Shown here piece by piece: positions 51,600 through 60,784 of a DNA stretch of 64,000 nt. The first letter of the stretch is position 1. Every line of letters begins with the position of its first letter. A program made the position numbers and the translations under genes. Origin of the DNA: JAIOSF01 sp047159865 (lineage in GTDB: Bacteria > Campylobacterota > Campylobacteria > Campylobacterales > Arcobacteraceae). Where the stretch lies: the NCBI RefSeq assembly GCF_047159865.1, contig NZ_AP038804.1, positions 2,287,110 through 2,351,109 of the forward strand, read 5' to 3'. The notes below the pieces were generated by a model, which saw nothing but the letters and a program-made list of their open reading frames with translations, ran no database searches and was not told the DNA's origin.

Positions 51600-52655
51600 T
51601 TAAAATATATCTGTTGTTCTACTTAACTGACTCTTATCAAAATGAGTATAAATTCTTGAAGTATTTATATCTGAATGTCCCAAAGATTCTTGTACTAAAA
51701 TCAAATCATGACTATTTTGATAAAGTAGGGTAGCAAAAGTATGTCGTAACATATGTGCCCCATTTTTTTCTTTTCTCAATCCAACACTTAGTAAAATTTG
51801 CTCAACCAATCTACTTATATATGATTGTGTTAATTTTGTTCCTTTTTGATTGCAAAATAAAAGATTTTCTTCACAGTTACAAATATCTAACCAATCTGAC
51901 AAATCCTCTTTTATGATTTTTTCCTTTATCATTACAACACGAGGTTTATTTCCTTTTCCACGAACCTGAATAATATATGCTTCACCATCTTTGATAAAAT
52001 CTTTTTTATGAATAGTAATTGCTTCACCAACTCGAATACCTGTGTACAAAATAGTTTTAATAATCAAACGATTTCTTGCACCGATATTTTTGTTTTTAAA
52101 AGGATAATCAGCAATTGCTTTTATAAATTTTGCCACTTCATCTTTATTTAAAAAAGAGGGCAGTTTCGTACCACTTTTTCCTGCTAGACCACCCCAGTTT
52201 TTAAGCTCGATTCCATATCTATATGCAGTACCATTTTCCTCTTCATTTTGTTTATCAATGTATCCAAAAAATCCAAGTAGGGCAATACGATAATTCTTTT
52301 TTGTTGCATCTGATAAACTTGCTGTTTGGCTAGCTAAAAAATCACTCAAAATCTCTTCATCTATCTCTTTCATAGAAGAAGCACCAAAATCTTTCATAAA
52401 ATAAAATAATTTCTCCAATGGTAAATAATATACATGAATACTATTTATTCCAATATTTCTAACCTCTTTCATAGTTTTTTTCAATGACTCAATTGATTCA
52501 AAACCTACAACTAGTTCTTGAATAATTTGAGCAAGTCTGTCTTTGTCTGAGACTTGTCTGTTAGATAAATTTGTAATCTTATTTCTTACAAATCTACATA
52601 ACCAAAATAAAAATGTTTTTTCAAAACTATTCTCAAAGTCTAAAGGGTATCTCAT
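51600..52655 (-). CDS. xerH: Tyrosine recombinase XerH (chromosome dimer resolution)
   Basis: A 351-residue recombinase. Many Campylobacterota use this single XerH with a dif-type site to resolve chromosome dimers. The chosen start MRYPLDFENSFEKTFLFWL has a good AGGAG site 9 bp upstream; an ATG 9 codons earlier (52682) is less likely. The catalytic domain shows TGIRVGEAITI (Arg), a Lys in VRGKGNKPRVVM, LRHTFATLLY (H-x-x-R), LGHSDINTSRIYTHFD (His and Tyr). Next to ftsK on the same strand, which fits FtsK-controlled recombination. The island integrases are distinct. Confidence 0.93.
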   Translation of the reverse strand: MRYPLDFENSFEKTFLFWLCRFVRNKITNLSNRQVSDKDRLAQIIQELVVGFESIESLKKTMKEVRNIGINSIHVYYLPLEKLFYFMKDFGASSMKEIDEEILSDFLASQTASLSDATKKNYRIALLGFFGYIDKQNEEENGTAYRYGIELKNWGGLAGKSGTKLPSFLNKDEVAKFIKAIADYPFKNKNIGARNRLIIKTILYTGIRVGEAITIHKKDFIKDGEAYIIQVRGKGNKPRVVMIKEKIIKEDLSDWLDICNCEENLLFCNQKGTKLTQSYISRLVEQILLSVGLRKEKNGAHMLRHTFATLLYQNSHDLILVQESLGHSDINTSRIYTHFDKSQLSRTTDIF

Positions 52656-52722
52656 AATGTATTTTCTCCTATATATAATCATTGTAATTTTTAGGGTAGT
52701 ATAGCATAGTTTATATAATAGT

Positions 52723-52742
52723 TTGGAAATTCAAGTTTCCAA
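52723..52742. other. Inverted repeat between xerH and ftsK
   Basis: TTGGAAA-N6-TTTCCAA, exact arms. Function unknown; the repeat lies upstream of xerH and downstream of ftsK and could be a promoter element, or part of the ftsK 3' region. Confidence 0.35.
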
Positions 52743-52766
52743 TACAAAATTAAATGTTTTATTTAG

Positions 52767-52785
52767 GAGGTCGTTATAAGACCTC
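52767..52785 (-). terminator. Terminator of ftsK (minus strand)
   Basis: GAGGTC-N7-GACCTC, immediately downstream of the ftsK stop when read on the minus strand. The T-run is weak. Confidence 0.45.
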
Positions 52786-55062
52786 TTAAACTAATATCTC
52801 TCTACTACCTTTTGCATTTGGTGCAGATAATACTCCTGATTTTTCAAGTTGTTCAATTATAGTTGCCGATCTATTGTAACCAATTTTTAATCTTCTTTGT
52901 AAATAACTGATTGAACTTTTTTTATCTTGAACAACAACCATTTTAGCTTGTTCGTATAAATCATCTAATTCACCAATATCACCTGCTTCACCACTATTTG
53001 CAAAACCATCTTCTGATTGTTCTTTTAAAATAGTTACATCGTAGTTCGCTTCTCTTTGATCTTTTAAAAATTCTGCAACTTCTTCAATCTCTTTTTCATC
53101 ACTCCATGGTGCATGAAGTCTTATCAAACCACTTACACCAGGCGGTGTAAACAACATATCCCCTCGTCCAAGAAGAGATTCTGCACCCATAGAATCTAAA
53201 ATAATTTTACTATCAACTTTTTGACCAACTTTATAAGAGATTCTACTTGGTAAATTAGCTTTTATAAGTCCTGTCACAACATCTACAGATGGTCGTTGCG
53301 TTGCTACAATAAGATGAATCCCACAAGCTCGAGCTTTTTGTGCAATTCTTGCAATTGATATCTCTACCTCTTTTCCACTTGTCATCATCAAATCTGCCAA
53401 CTCGTCAATCACAATAACTATGTAAGGAAATGGTTCATAATGTGTAGTTTTTGCTTTTTCATTAAAATTTTCTATATTTTTAGTTCTTGAATCAGCCATT
53501 AAAACATATCTTCTTTCCATCTCCACAACCATGTTAGCTAAAGCATTTATAGCCTCCATAGGTTTTGTAATCACAGGTGTTAAAAGATGTGGGATATCAT
53601 TGAAGATAGAAAACTCAATCATTTTAGGGTCTATCATAATAAGTTTTAAAGTATCTGGTGAATTTTTATATAACAACGAAAGAATCATCGCATTTAATCC
53701 TACCGATTTTCCACTTCCTGTTGTTCCTGCTATTAATAAGTGAGGCAATTTCTTAAGATCTGTAATAAATGGATTTCCTACAATATCTTTTCCTAAAATC
53801 ATTGTTAAAGGGGAAGAAGCTTTTGTAAATAATTCACTTTCAAGTACTTCTCTCATATATATAGTTTGAGACTCTTCATTTGGAACTTCTATTCCAACAA
53901 CATCTTTTCCTGGAATTGGAGCTTGGATTCTTATTGTTTGTGCCTTTAATGCCATCGCTAAATCATCTTGAAGATTTAAAATTTTAGAGACTTTTACATT
54001 TGGAGCTGGTTTAAACTCAAATGTTGTAACAATAGGTCCTGTATATGTTCGCACAACATCACCATCAATTTTAAACATTTTTAATTTTTCTAAAAGATCT
54101 TTTATCTTTTGATCTATTACTGCTTCATTTACTTTTTGTTTGGATTCTTTTGGTGCTGCTTGAAAGATAGTAGTTGATGGAAGTTGAAAATCTTTTGGTT
54201 TTTCAATATCACCTACTTCTATATCTGCTAAGATCTTTTTATTTTCTTCTAACTCATTTACCAATACTGAGTGTTTTTTCTCTTCATGAATTGTAACAAA
54301 AGTTGCTTCTTCTTTTTTGTCTTCTTTGATGATACTTTCTGTTTTTTCAAAAACTTCACTACTTTTGTTAGGAACTGTTTCAGGAAATGATTCTACAACT
54401 TCCTCTTCATAAGAATTGTTAATATCTTTTTCAGAAGGTATAGACTGTTCTTGAATTTTAGAAAATACTGGATGTTGTATCTCCTCTTCAATATAGATTT
54501 CTGCTGTATCCCCTACTTCTTTTACCATTACTTTTTGTTCATGACTTCGATTAAGTTTAGGAGGTAAACTTTTTATTTTATTTTTAGGATATGTAAATTT
54601 AAAAAAATTTTGCAGTTTTTCTTTTATCTCATTTGTATTAGGACTAAATAGTTCATCTGTTTCAACGAGTAAAACAAAAGATAAAATAAACCCTATAATC
54701 ACAAATATCCATAACCCTGCCAATCCTACAAATGGAGAAAGTTCACTCACTAAAATATCACCAATTTTTCCAGATAATTCCCCTTCTACAATCAACGACT
54801 GAAAAAGAATAAGGGAAATAAATAACAAAATTACTGAACAAACTTTAATCGTAATATACTGAACTACATAAAAATTAAATTTATACAAAACATATAAAAA
54901 AAACAAAAGGTACCCATATGCAATATATCCCAAATACTCTTTAGAATAAGCAGATACCATAGAACCTATTTTACCTACTACATTTACATCAGAGATAAAA
55001 ATAGAAATTGATAAAAAAATTAAAATAAATGCCGTAATTATTGAGGCTATTTTGAAAACTAT
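52786..55062 (-). CDS. ftsK: DNA translocase FtsK, non-AUG start
   Basis: Septal DNA pump that moves the chromosome towards the dif site and activates recombination. The first ATG (54960) would lack the first membrane helix. The frame continues upstream 34 codons to 55062, encoding IVFKIASIITAFILIFLSIS, and a strong AAAGGA lies 6 bases before ATA (55062), so I infer an ATA (or ATC, 55065) start. The N-terminal domain then has four membrane segments, followed by a charged linker and the motor: AGTTGSGKSVGLNAM (Walker A), IVIDELADLMM (Walker B), RIAQKARACGIHL. A gamma winged-helix ends the protein (SISYLQRRLKIGYNRSATII). 758 residues. Confidence 0.93.
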   Translation of the reverse strand: MVFKIASIITAFILIFLSISIFISDVNVVGKIGSMVSAYSKEYLGYIAYGYLLFFLYVLYKFNFYVVQYITIKVCSVILLFISLILFQSLIVEGELSGKIGDILVSELSPFVGLAGLWIFVIIGFILSFVLLVETDELFSPNTNEIKEKLQNFFKFTYPKNKIKSLPPKLNRSHEQKVMVKEVGDTAEIYIEEEIQHPVFSKIQEQSIPSEKDINNSYEEEVVESFPETVPNKSSEVFEKTESIIKEDKKEEATFVTIHEEKKHSVLVNELEENKKILADIEVGDIEKPKDFQLPSTTIFQAAPKESKQKVNEAVIDQKIKDLLEKLKMFKIDGDVVRTYTGPIVTTFEFKPAPNVKVSKILNLQDDLAMALKAQTIRIQAPIPGKDVVGIEVPNEESQTIYMREVLESELFTKASSPLTMILGKDIVGNPFITDLKKLPHLLIAGTTGSGKSVGLNAMILSLLYKNSPDTLKLIMIDPKMIEFSIFNDIPHLLTPVITKPMEAINALANMVVEMERRYVLMADSRTKNIENFNEKAKTTHYEPFPYIVIVIDELADLMMTSGKEVEISIARIAQKARACGIHLIVATQRPSVDVVTGLIKANLPSRISYKVGQKVDSKIILDSMGAESLLGRGDMLFTPPGVSGLIRLHAPWSDEKEIEEVAEFLKDQREANYDVTILKEQSEDGFANSGEAGDIGELDDLYEQAKMVVVQDKKSSISYLQRRLKIGYNRSATIIEQLEKSGVLSAPNAKGSREILV

Positions 55063-55065
55063 GAT

Positions 55066-56022
55066 TTATCCTTTAAGAAGTTTTGCAATTTTACCTTGCA
55101 ATTTGAGCCAAGACCTGTGTTCCATTAAAGGGAAACCACCCCATTGTTTTTTTGGTTCTGTAATAGACTTTGAAACAACACCACGAGCTGATATTGTAGT
55201 AAATGGAGCAATTTCTAAATGCCCTGTTGTACCACTTTGCCCTGCCATTACAACATATTCACCTAAAATTGTAGAACCTGATAATCCTGTTTGTGTCACA
55301 AGAATACTTCCTTTTCCTACAATACAATTATGTGCAATATGAACCAAATTATCTATACGAACCATATCTTTTATAATAGTACTAGAAAATGCAGCTCTAT
55401 CTATAGTACAATTTGCTCCGATCTCAACATTATTACCAATTATCACATTTCCATTTTGGTAAATTTTAATATGCTCGCCAAGTTGTGTAGTTGCAAAACC
55501 AAAACCATCACTTCCAATTACTGTTCCAGCATGGATAATACAGTCATCCCCTATTTCACAATCTCTATAAATTGTTACATTGGGATAGATTATACAATTT
55601 TTACCTATTTTTACATTGTGACCAATAGATGAACCGTTCATAATAACACTATTATCACCAATACTAGTGTTGAACTCCAAATGTGCTGTTGGCATAATTG
55701 TACAATTTAAACCTATTTTTGGTTTTAACCCTGTATCTTCTATAAGATTAGGTGCAAAAAATTTACTAGCTTTTGCCAAAGCTACATACGGTTCGTCAAC
55801 TACTAAAGCTACACACTTATTTGGTACTTTTGATTCAAACTCTTTTGTAACAAAAATTGCAGCAGCTTTTGAAGACTCCAATTGGGAAACATATTTCTTA
55901 TTTTCTAAAAATGAGATTTCATTTTGATTTGCATCTTGTAAAGTATTTAATCCACTAATATCAATATCACAATTGTTATTGATACTAATGTTTAAATTAT
56001 CTAAAATTTTTTTTAAATTCAT
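55066..56022 (-). CDS. lpxD: UDP-3-O-acyl-glucosamine N-acyltransferase
   Basis: Third step of lipid A synthesis, transferring an acyl chain from acyl carrier protein. The N-terminal LpxD domain starts MNLKKILDNLNISINNNCDI. Left-handed beta-helix repeats follow, and the catalytic His is in VHIAHNCIVGKG; GTVIGSDGFGFA and GGFPL are also family marks. I choose the ATG at 56022; the ATG at 56055 lies inside ilvN. Its stop adjoins the ftsK start, suggesting coupling of lpxD and ftsK. Length is 318, close to normal. Confidence 0.92.
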   Translation of the reverse strand: MNLKKILDNLNISINNNCDIDISGLNTLQDANQNEISFLENKKYVSQLESSKAAAIFVTKEFESKVPNKCVALVVDEPYVALAKASKFFAPNLIEDTGLKPKIGLNCTIMPTAHLEFNTSIGDNSVIMNGSSIGHNVKIGKNCIIYPNVTIYRDCEIGDDCIIHAGTVIGSDGFGFATTQLGEHIKIYQNGNVIIGNNVEIGANCTIDRAAFSSTIIKDMVRIDNLVHIAHNCIVGKGSILVTQTGLSGSTILGEYVVMAGQSGTTGHLEIAPFTTISARGVVSKSITEPKKQWGGFPLMEHRSWLKLQGKIAKLLKG

Positions 56023-56029
56023 ACTTTCT

Positions 56030-56527
56030 TTATCTTTCCATAGCAACAACGCCACTTCTTACAATTTCAATTGGATTATATTTTTCAATAACTTTAATAA
56101 AGTTTAAAATTCTAGCAGGATCGTCTGTAGCAGAAATCACTATAGCATCATCTGTAACATTTTGTATTGCACCATTATATGCTCTTGCTAAAACATCTAT
56201 ATCACTTAAACTTTGATCTAATGGTATTTTAATTAGTACAGTATCTTTTTCTATTACATCTCTATGTTCTGTAACTTTTAAAACTGGAACTAATTTATTT
56301 AACTGCTTAACGATTTGATCAATAGTTCTTGCAATTCCAACTGTTATTACTGTGATTCTTGAATATTCAGAATTAGGTATCGGAGCAACTGTTAAACTAT
56401 CAATATTGTAACCACGCGCTGAGAATAAATCAACAATTCTACTAAGAACAGAATCTCTGTTTACTACAATTATAGATAAAACTTCTCTTCTCTCTTCACT
56501 ATCATAAAAATGATTAAAATTATTCAT
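56030..56527 (-). CDS. ilvN: Acetolactate synthase regulatory subunit
   Basis: Small subunit that gives valine feedback control to acetolactate synthase. 165 residues: ACT domain at the N terminus (LSIIVVNRDSVLSRIVDLFS, RGYNIDSLTVAPI), then the C-terminal subunit domain (VTDDAIVISATDDPARI). Its ATG overlaps the ilvB stop by one base, coupling it to the catalytic subunit. Confidence 0.95.
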   Translation of the reverse strand: MNNFNHFYDSEERREVLSIIVVNRDSVLSRIVDLFSARGYNIDSLTVAPIPNSEYSRITVITVGIARTIDQIVKQLNKLVPVLKVTEHRDVIEKDTVLIKIPLDQSLSDIDVLARAYNGAIQNVTDDAIVISATDDPARILNFIKVIEKYNPIEIVRSGVVAMER

Positions 56528-58245
56528 TAGTTATCCCCTTTTTTTTCTAATAAAAGCATCTCATCTAAAGCATGTCCATTTGGTACCATTGGTAAAACTT
56601 CTTCTCTTCTATCAATTATAACTTCAATAAAAGCAACTTTGTTTGAATCAACTGCATCTTGTAATGCAGCATCAAACTCCTCTTTTGTATGAACTTTATA
56701 ACCAACTCCTCCCATTGACATTGCTAGCATAGTAAAGTCTGCTTGTATATCAAGAGTAGTTTCGGCTAATCTATCTTCATAAAATCGCGTTTGCCATTGT
56801 CTTACCATACCTAAGTAATTATTATTTAAAATAATATTAATATGAGGTAAGTCATATTGAGTACAAGTAATAACCTCTTGTATATTCATCATAATAGATC
56901 CATCACCTGTGAAGTTAACAGAAATTTTATCTGGATTTGCTCTTTTTGCTCCCATAGCATAAGGAAGCCCTACTCCCATTGTACCCAATCCACCACTTGT
57001 CATCCATTGTCTAGGATAATTAAATGGATAAAATTGTGCTGTCCACATTTGATGTTGCCCAACATCTGTAGATATTAAAGCTTTATCTCCAAGTAATTCA
57101 CCTGTTCTTTGAATAACCCATTGTGGTTTTAGTCTATCTCCATCTTCATTATAAGAAAGTGGATGTTCCGATTGATATCCTTTAAGTGTTTTAATCCATT
57201 GAGAATAATCATTGAACTCAAATGATTGTGAATGTTCTAAAATTTGTTTCATAACAATAGATAAGTCACCAACAATTGGATAGTTTGGTTTCACTATTTT
57301 TGCAATACTTGCAGGATCAATATCTACATGAACAACTTGTGCTTTTTTTGCAAAAACATCAAGTCTTCCTGTTACTCTATCATCAAATCTAGCTCCAAGA
57401 GAAATAATCATATCTGCTTCACTCATTGCCATATTTGCAGCATATTCACCATGCATACCTAACATACCAAATAATAGTTCATCATCACTTCTCATAATAC
57501 CTCTTGCCATAAGTGTTTCAACTACAGGTATATTCGCTTGATGTGCAAATGTTCTAATATCTTCATAACAGTTAGATAGTACAGCTCCACCACCAACATA
57601 AAGTAAAGGTCTTTTAGACTCACTAATTTTTTGTAAAGCCGCTTTTATTTGTCGTACATTACCTTTTGTTGTTGGTTTATATGTAGGAAGTTCAAACTCT
57701 TGTTCATAATTAAAATTTGCTAACTCTGCACTAACATCTTTTGGTAAATCAATATGTACAGGACCTGGTCTTCCTGTTCTAGCAATATGAAATGCAATTT
57801 TTAAGACTCTTGTTAAATTTTTAACATCATTTACCAAGAAGTTATGTTTAGTACAAGAACGACTAATACCAACAGCATCAATCTCTTGAAAAGCATCAGT
57901 CCCTATCAATGAAGTTGGTACTTGCCCACTTATAATAACCATAGGGATACTATCAGTATATGCAGTTGCGATACCTGTTACAGCATTTGTAAATCCAGGT
58001 CCACTTGTAACAATAGCAACCCCTACTTTACCACTACTTCTAGCATATGCATCAGCTGCATGTATTGCTGCTTGTTCATGTTTTGTTAATATATGTTGAA
58101 AATGGTTTTGTTTATAAATTTCATCATATACATTCATAATAGCACCACCAGGATAACCAAATACAACTTCAGTATTTTCTTTTTTTAATGCTTCAATAAC
58201 TATTTGTGAGCCTGTTAACTGCTCTTGTAATTTTTCATTTTCCAT
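56527..58245 (-). CDS. ilvB: Acetolactate synthase catalytic subunit
   Basis: First committed step of branched-chain amino acid synthesis; a ThDP- and FAD-dependent enzyme making acetolactate or acetohydroxybutyrate. 572 residues, normal. The ThDP glutamate is in LTKHEQAAIHAADAYARSSG (near 55); the metal-ThDP motif is GDGSIMMNIQEVITCTQYD (near 443). The FAD region has VETLMARGIM and GMLGMHGEY. It heads the ilvB-ilvN operon. Confidence 0.95.
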   Translation of the reverse strand: MENEKLQEQLTGSQIVIEALKKENTEVVFGYPGGAIMNVYDEIYKQNHFQHILTKHEQAAIHAADAYARSSGKVGVAIVTSGPGFTNAVTGIATAYTDSIPMVIISGQVPTSLIGTDAFQEIDAVGISRSCTKHNFLVNDVKNLTRVLKIAFHIARTGRPGPVHIDLPKDVSAELANFNYEQEFELPTYKPTTKGNVRQIKAALQKISESKRPLLYVGGGAVLSNCYEDIRTFAHQANIPVVETLMARGIMRSDDELLFGMLGMHGEYAANMAMSEADMIISLGARFDDRVTGRLDVFAKKAQVVHVDIDPASIAKIVKPNYPIVGDLSIVMKQILEHSQSFEFNDYSQWIKTLKGYQSEHPLSYNEDGDRLKPQWVIQRTGELLGDKALISTDVGQHQMWTAQFYPFNYPRQWMTSGGLGTMGVGLPYAMGAKRANPDKISVNFTGDGSIMMNIQEVITCTQYDLPHINIILNNNYLGMVRQWQTRFYEDRLAETTLDIQADFTMLAMSMGGVGYKVHTKEEFDAALQDAVDSNKVAFIEVIIDRREEVLPMVPNGHALDEMLLLEKKGDN

Positions 58246-58439
58246 AAATTATACTCTTTCTTTAAAATAAGGTGATTTTACCAAAAAAAGCATTAAAAAT
58301 TTATGAGTTTATTTGACTAACTAAATGTTACAATTTGATTAATATTCTAAAAATATTTTAACCTTTAAAGTAATTTTAAGAAAAGAATAGTGTTAATTGA
58401 TGTATAATTATAATACAAATAATAAAAGGAGAAATTATT

Positions 58440-59126
58440 ATGGAACTAAATACTTCACATTTAAACAATATTAATATATTTAATACCAGTTCTAAAGTGG
58501 TTAGTGATAATCAAAAAGTTACCAATATAGCAAATATCGCTTCTAATGAAAAAAGTGATCAAAACACTATAGATAACTTACCTAATACAGATTTTCTTAA
58601 TAATATCTCTTCAAATATAAATAAAATTGCACAATATCAAAAAGTAGAATCATCAATCTCAAATCAATTAGAGATTACGACCAAGATTGTGGAAATTATA
58701 AATTTTGCAAATCAATCACAAATAACAAAATTGGATGATAAGCAACCTCAAATTAAAAACTTGATTGACAATTATAATACAATTTCAAAAAATACTGAAG
58801 GCTCTGATTTAGAAGGGATATTTTTTGATGGTGTTTTAGGTTCAAAACCATTAAGTCCACAAGAGATTTTAGACGCAGTAAAACAACAAAATAAAATTTT
58901 GAATCAACTACAATCAAATATTCAAGATGAGAAACAACTATTAATTCAAGATACAAAAAACGCTATACAAAATCAAAAAACTGAAACAAAAGTAGAATTT
59001 AAGAGTATAGATTTTGGAAAAGAAAGTATTCAATTTGATGCTAGTTCACTCAATAGATTTGAAGGGGAAATCGTTACATCACAGGCAAATGGATTTCCAT
59101 TTCATTCTGAAAAATTATTGGCTTAA
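58440..59126 (+). CDS. Hypothetical protein with flagellin-like C terminus
   Basis: 228 residues, Asn/Gln-rich and helical, with coiled-coil character around 75-110 and 150-185. I recognise no defined domain. The ending VTSQANGFPFHSEKLL resembles the flagellin D0 end (SQAN-x5-LL), and the N terminus starts MELNTSHLNNINIF like a secreted filament-type protein. A strong AAAAGGAG ribosome-binding site precedes it and it is monocistronic. A flagellar export substrate is possible but unproven. Confidence 0.5.
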   Translation: MELNTSHLNNINIFNTSSKVVSDNQKVTNIANIASNEKSDQNTIDNLPNTDFLNNISSNINKIAQYQKVESSISNQLEITTKIVEIINFANQSQITKLDDKQPQIKNLIDNYNTISKNTEGSDLEGIFFDGVLGSKPLSPQEILDAVKQQNKILNQLQSNIQDEKQLLIQDTKNAIQNQKTETKVEFKSIDFGKESIQFDASSLNRFEGEIVTSQANGFPFHSEKLLA

Positions 59127-59156
59127 TTAAATTTTCTAAAGCCAATAATTATATTT

Positions 59157-59720
59157 TTATGGATGTCTTATTTTAACTTTTGAATTGAGTAAGTATCCAA
59201 CAACAATAACTAAACCTAAAACAATATTTTCATTTTGTATTAGTTCATATACCCAACCTAGATATATTGTCCATAATAAAATTGCACCCAATGGCGTTGG
59301 AACACCAACAAAATATTTTTCAACTTCACCAGCATCAGCATTAATATTAAACTGTATCAGTCTACGCAAACCTGAAATTATATAGTAAATAAATGTAAAT
59401 AAAACAAATGGTGTATTTAATACATCCAACTCTTTTCCATCTATTATTCCAAAATAAATAAACATAACAGGAACAATAACAAACGAAAGAAAATCCCCAA
59501 ATGAATCTAGCTGAACACCAAACTCTGTAGATAAATTATATTTTCTAGCAATTTTTCCGTCTATAATGTCAAAAGCACCTGCCATCCATGCAAAAAGTGC
59601 TGCTCCAAAAAACTCTTGATGAGTTAAAAAATAGATTGCCATAACCCCTGCTGTAATATTAAAAAAAGTAACGATATTAGCTAAATTAAAATGATTGTTT
59701 TTATCAAATAAAAATGTCAT
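59157..59720 (-). CDS. pssA: CDP-alcohol phosphatidyltransferase, probable phosphatidylserine synthase
   Basis: 187 residues. The CDP-alcohol phosphotransferase signature is present: FDIIDGKIARKY followed by FGVQLDSFGDFLSF (D-G-x2-A-R-x8-G-x3-D-x3-D). There are about six membrane segments. The residues NINADAGEVEKYFVGVPTPLG resemble PssA enzymes, which make phosphatidylserine for phosphatidylethanolamine. It is short relative to typical PssA (about 230-245), lacking part of the C terminus. It overlaps the diguanylate cyclase upstream by 4 bp. Confidence 0.8.
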   Translation of the reverse strand: MTFLFDKNNHFNLANIVTFFNITAGVMAIYFLTHQEFFGAALFAWMAGAFDIIDGKIARKYNLSTEFGVQLDSFGDFLSFVIVPVMFIYFGIIDGKELDVLNTPFVLFTFIYYIISGLRRLIQFNINADAGEVEKYFVGVPTPLGAILLWTIYLGWVYELIQNENIVLGLVIVVGYLLNSKVKIRHP

Positions 59721-60778
59721 ATTGTGTATTGATCCCTTCCGTGTTCTTTAGACTGATATAGTTTTTTATCAGCCAATTTATAAATAGTTGATCTTGTCAA
59801 ATTGTATGTATTTTGATCAATAGCAACTACACCCATTGAGAGAGTTAAGAAATTTGTCTTACTCGCTATATGTTGAATTTTTTGAGAAGCAATACTTTGT
59901 TGTAAAATTTGTATTCTACTCTCTAGTTTTTTTATGTCAATATCAAAAACAATGATACCAAACTCTTCTCCACCTAATCTAAACACATAATCATATTCTT
60001 GATTAAATAAAGTATCTAAGATACTTGACACTTTTTTTAAGGCTATATCTCCAGCATCATGTCCATAAGTATCATTGTATTGCTTAAAAAAATCGATATC
60101 AATCATAACAAAAACACTTGTCCAGTTATTTTGTTTACTAACAGCAATTGTTTCATCTAAAATATTATCAAAATATTTTCTATTGTAAAGACCCGTCAAT
60201 CCATCCGTAATAGAATCAGATTTATACTTATCTACTAAATACTCCATTTTATTATTATTTTTTACTGTTACAAGAATAATACTCAAAATAAATATAACTA
60301 TAAATGTAATTATAAATATTTGATTATAAAAAAGATAATTATTAATTTTATCATATTGTTCTAAAAAATTTTTTCTTTCTAACTCTGCTGATTCAACCTC
60401 ATATTGAATTAACAGATCAATTTGTTTGATAATATACCGATAAAATTGAGTATTTCTTTTCTTAAAAGATTTTTTCACTTGATTATCAATTTTTTTTACA
60501 ACTTTTCTCTCTTGTTCTGATTTATACTGATTATTGTAATAATTCCAATTATTTATAATAATTTTTTTGCTTTTTATATATTGTTTATTGTCTAAAATTA
60601 TTTTATTATACTCTTCTTTTATAATATGTAATTTATGTACTGGAATAAAATTACCAAAATAAATATTATCGATTTTACTCTTTAATCTTTCTATTTCAGA
60701 TGAAAATAAAAAACTGATATATACAAGAGATAATAAAACAATAATAGGAAGGGTAAATAACTTATAATTTATTTTCAT
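59717..60778 (-). CDS. Membrane-bound diguanylate cyclase (GGDEF)
   Basis: 353 residues. An N-terminal membrane helix (LFTLPIIVLLSLVYISFLF), a helical periplasmic sensing region (about 30-140) and a second membrane helix (about 147-167) precede the GGDEF domain (about 190-353). The active site is RLGGEEFGI and the substrate loop DGLTGLYNRKYFD is present, so it should make cyclic di-GMP. An RxxD-type inhibitory site could not be confirmed. Six bases upstream is cheB, so it may be co-transcribed with the che genes. Confidence 0.9.
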   Translation of the reverse strand: MKINYKLFTLPIIVLLSLVYISFLFSSEIERLKSKIDNIYFGNFIPVHKLHIIKEEYNKIILDNKQYIKSKKIIINNWNYYNNQYKSEQERKVVKKIDNQVKKSFKKRNTQFYRYIIKQIDLLIQYEVESAELERKNFLEQYDKINNYLFYNQIFIITFIVIFILSIILVTVKNNNKMEYLVDKYKSDSITDGLTGLYNRKYFDNILDETIAVSKQNNWTSVFVMIDIDFFKQYNDTYGHDAGDIALKKVSSILDTLFNQEYDYVFRLGGEEFGIIVFDIDIKKLESRIQILQQSIASQKIQHIASKTNFLTLSMGVVAIDQNTYNLTRSTIYKLADKKLYQSKEHGRDQYTI

Positions 60779-60784
60779 ATTTAA

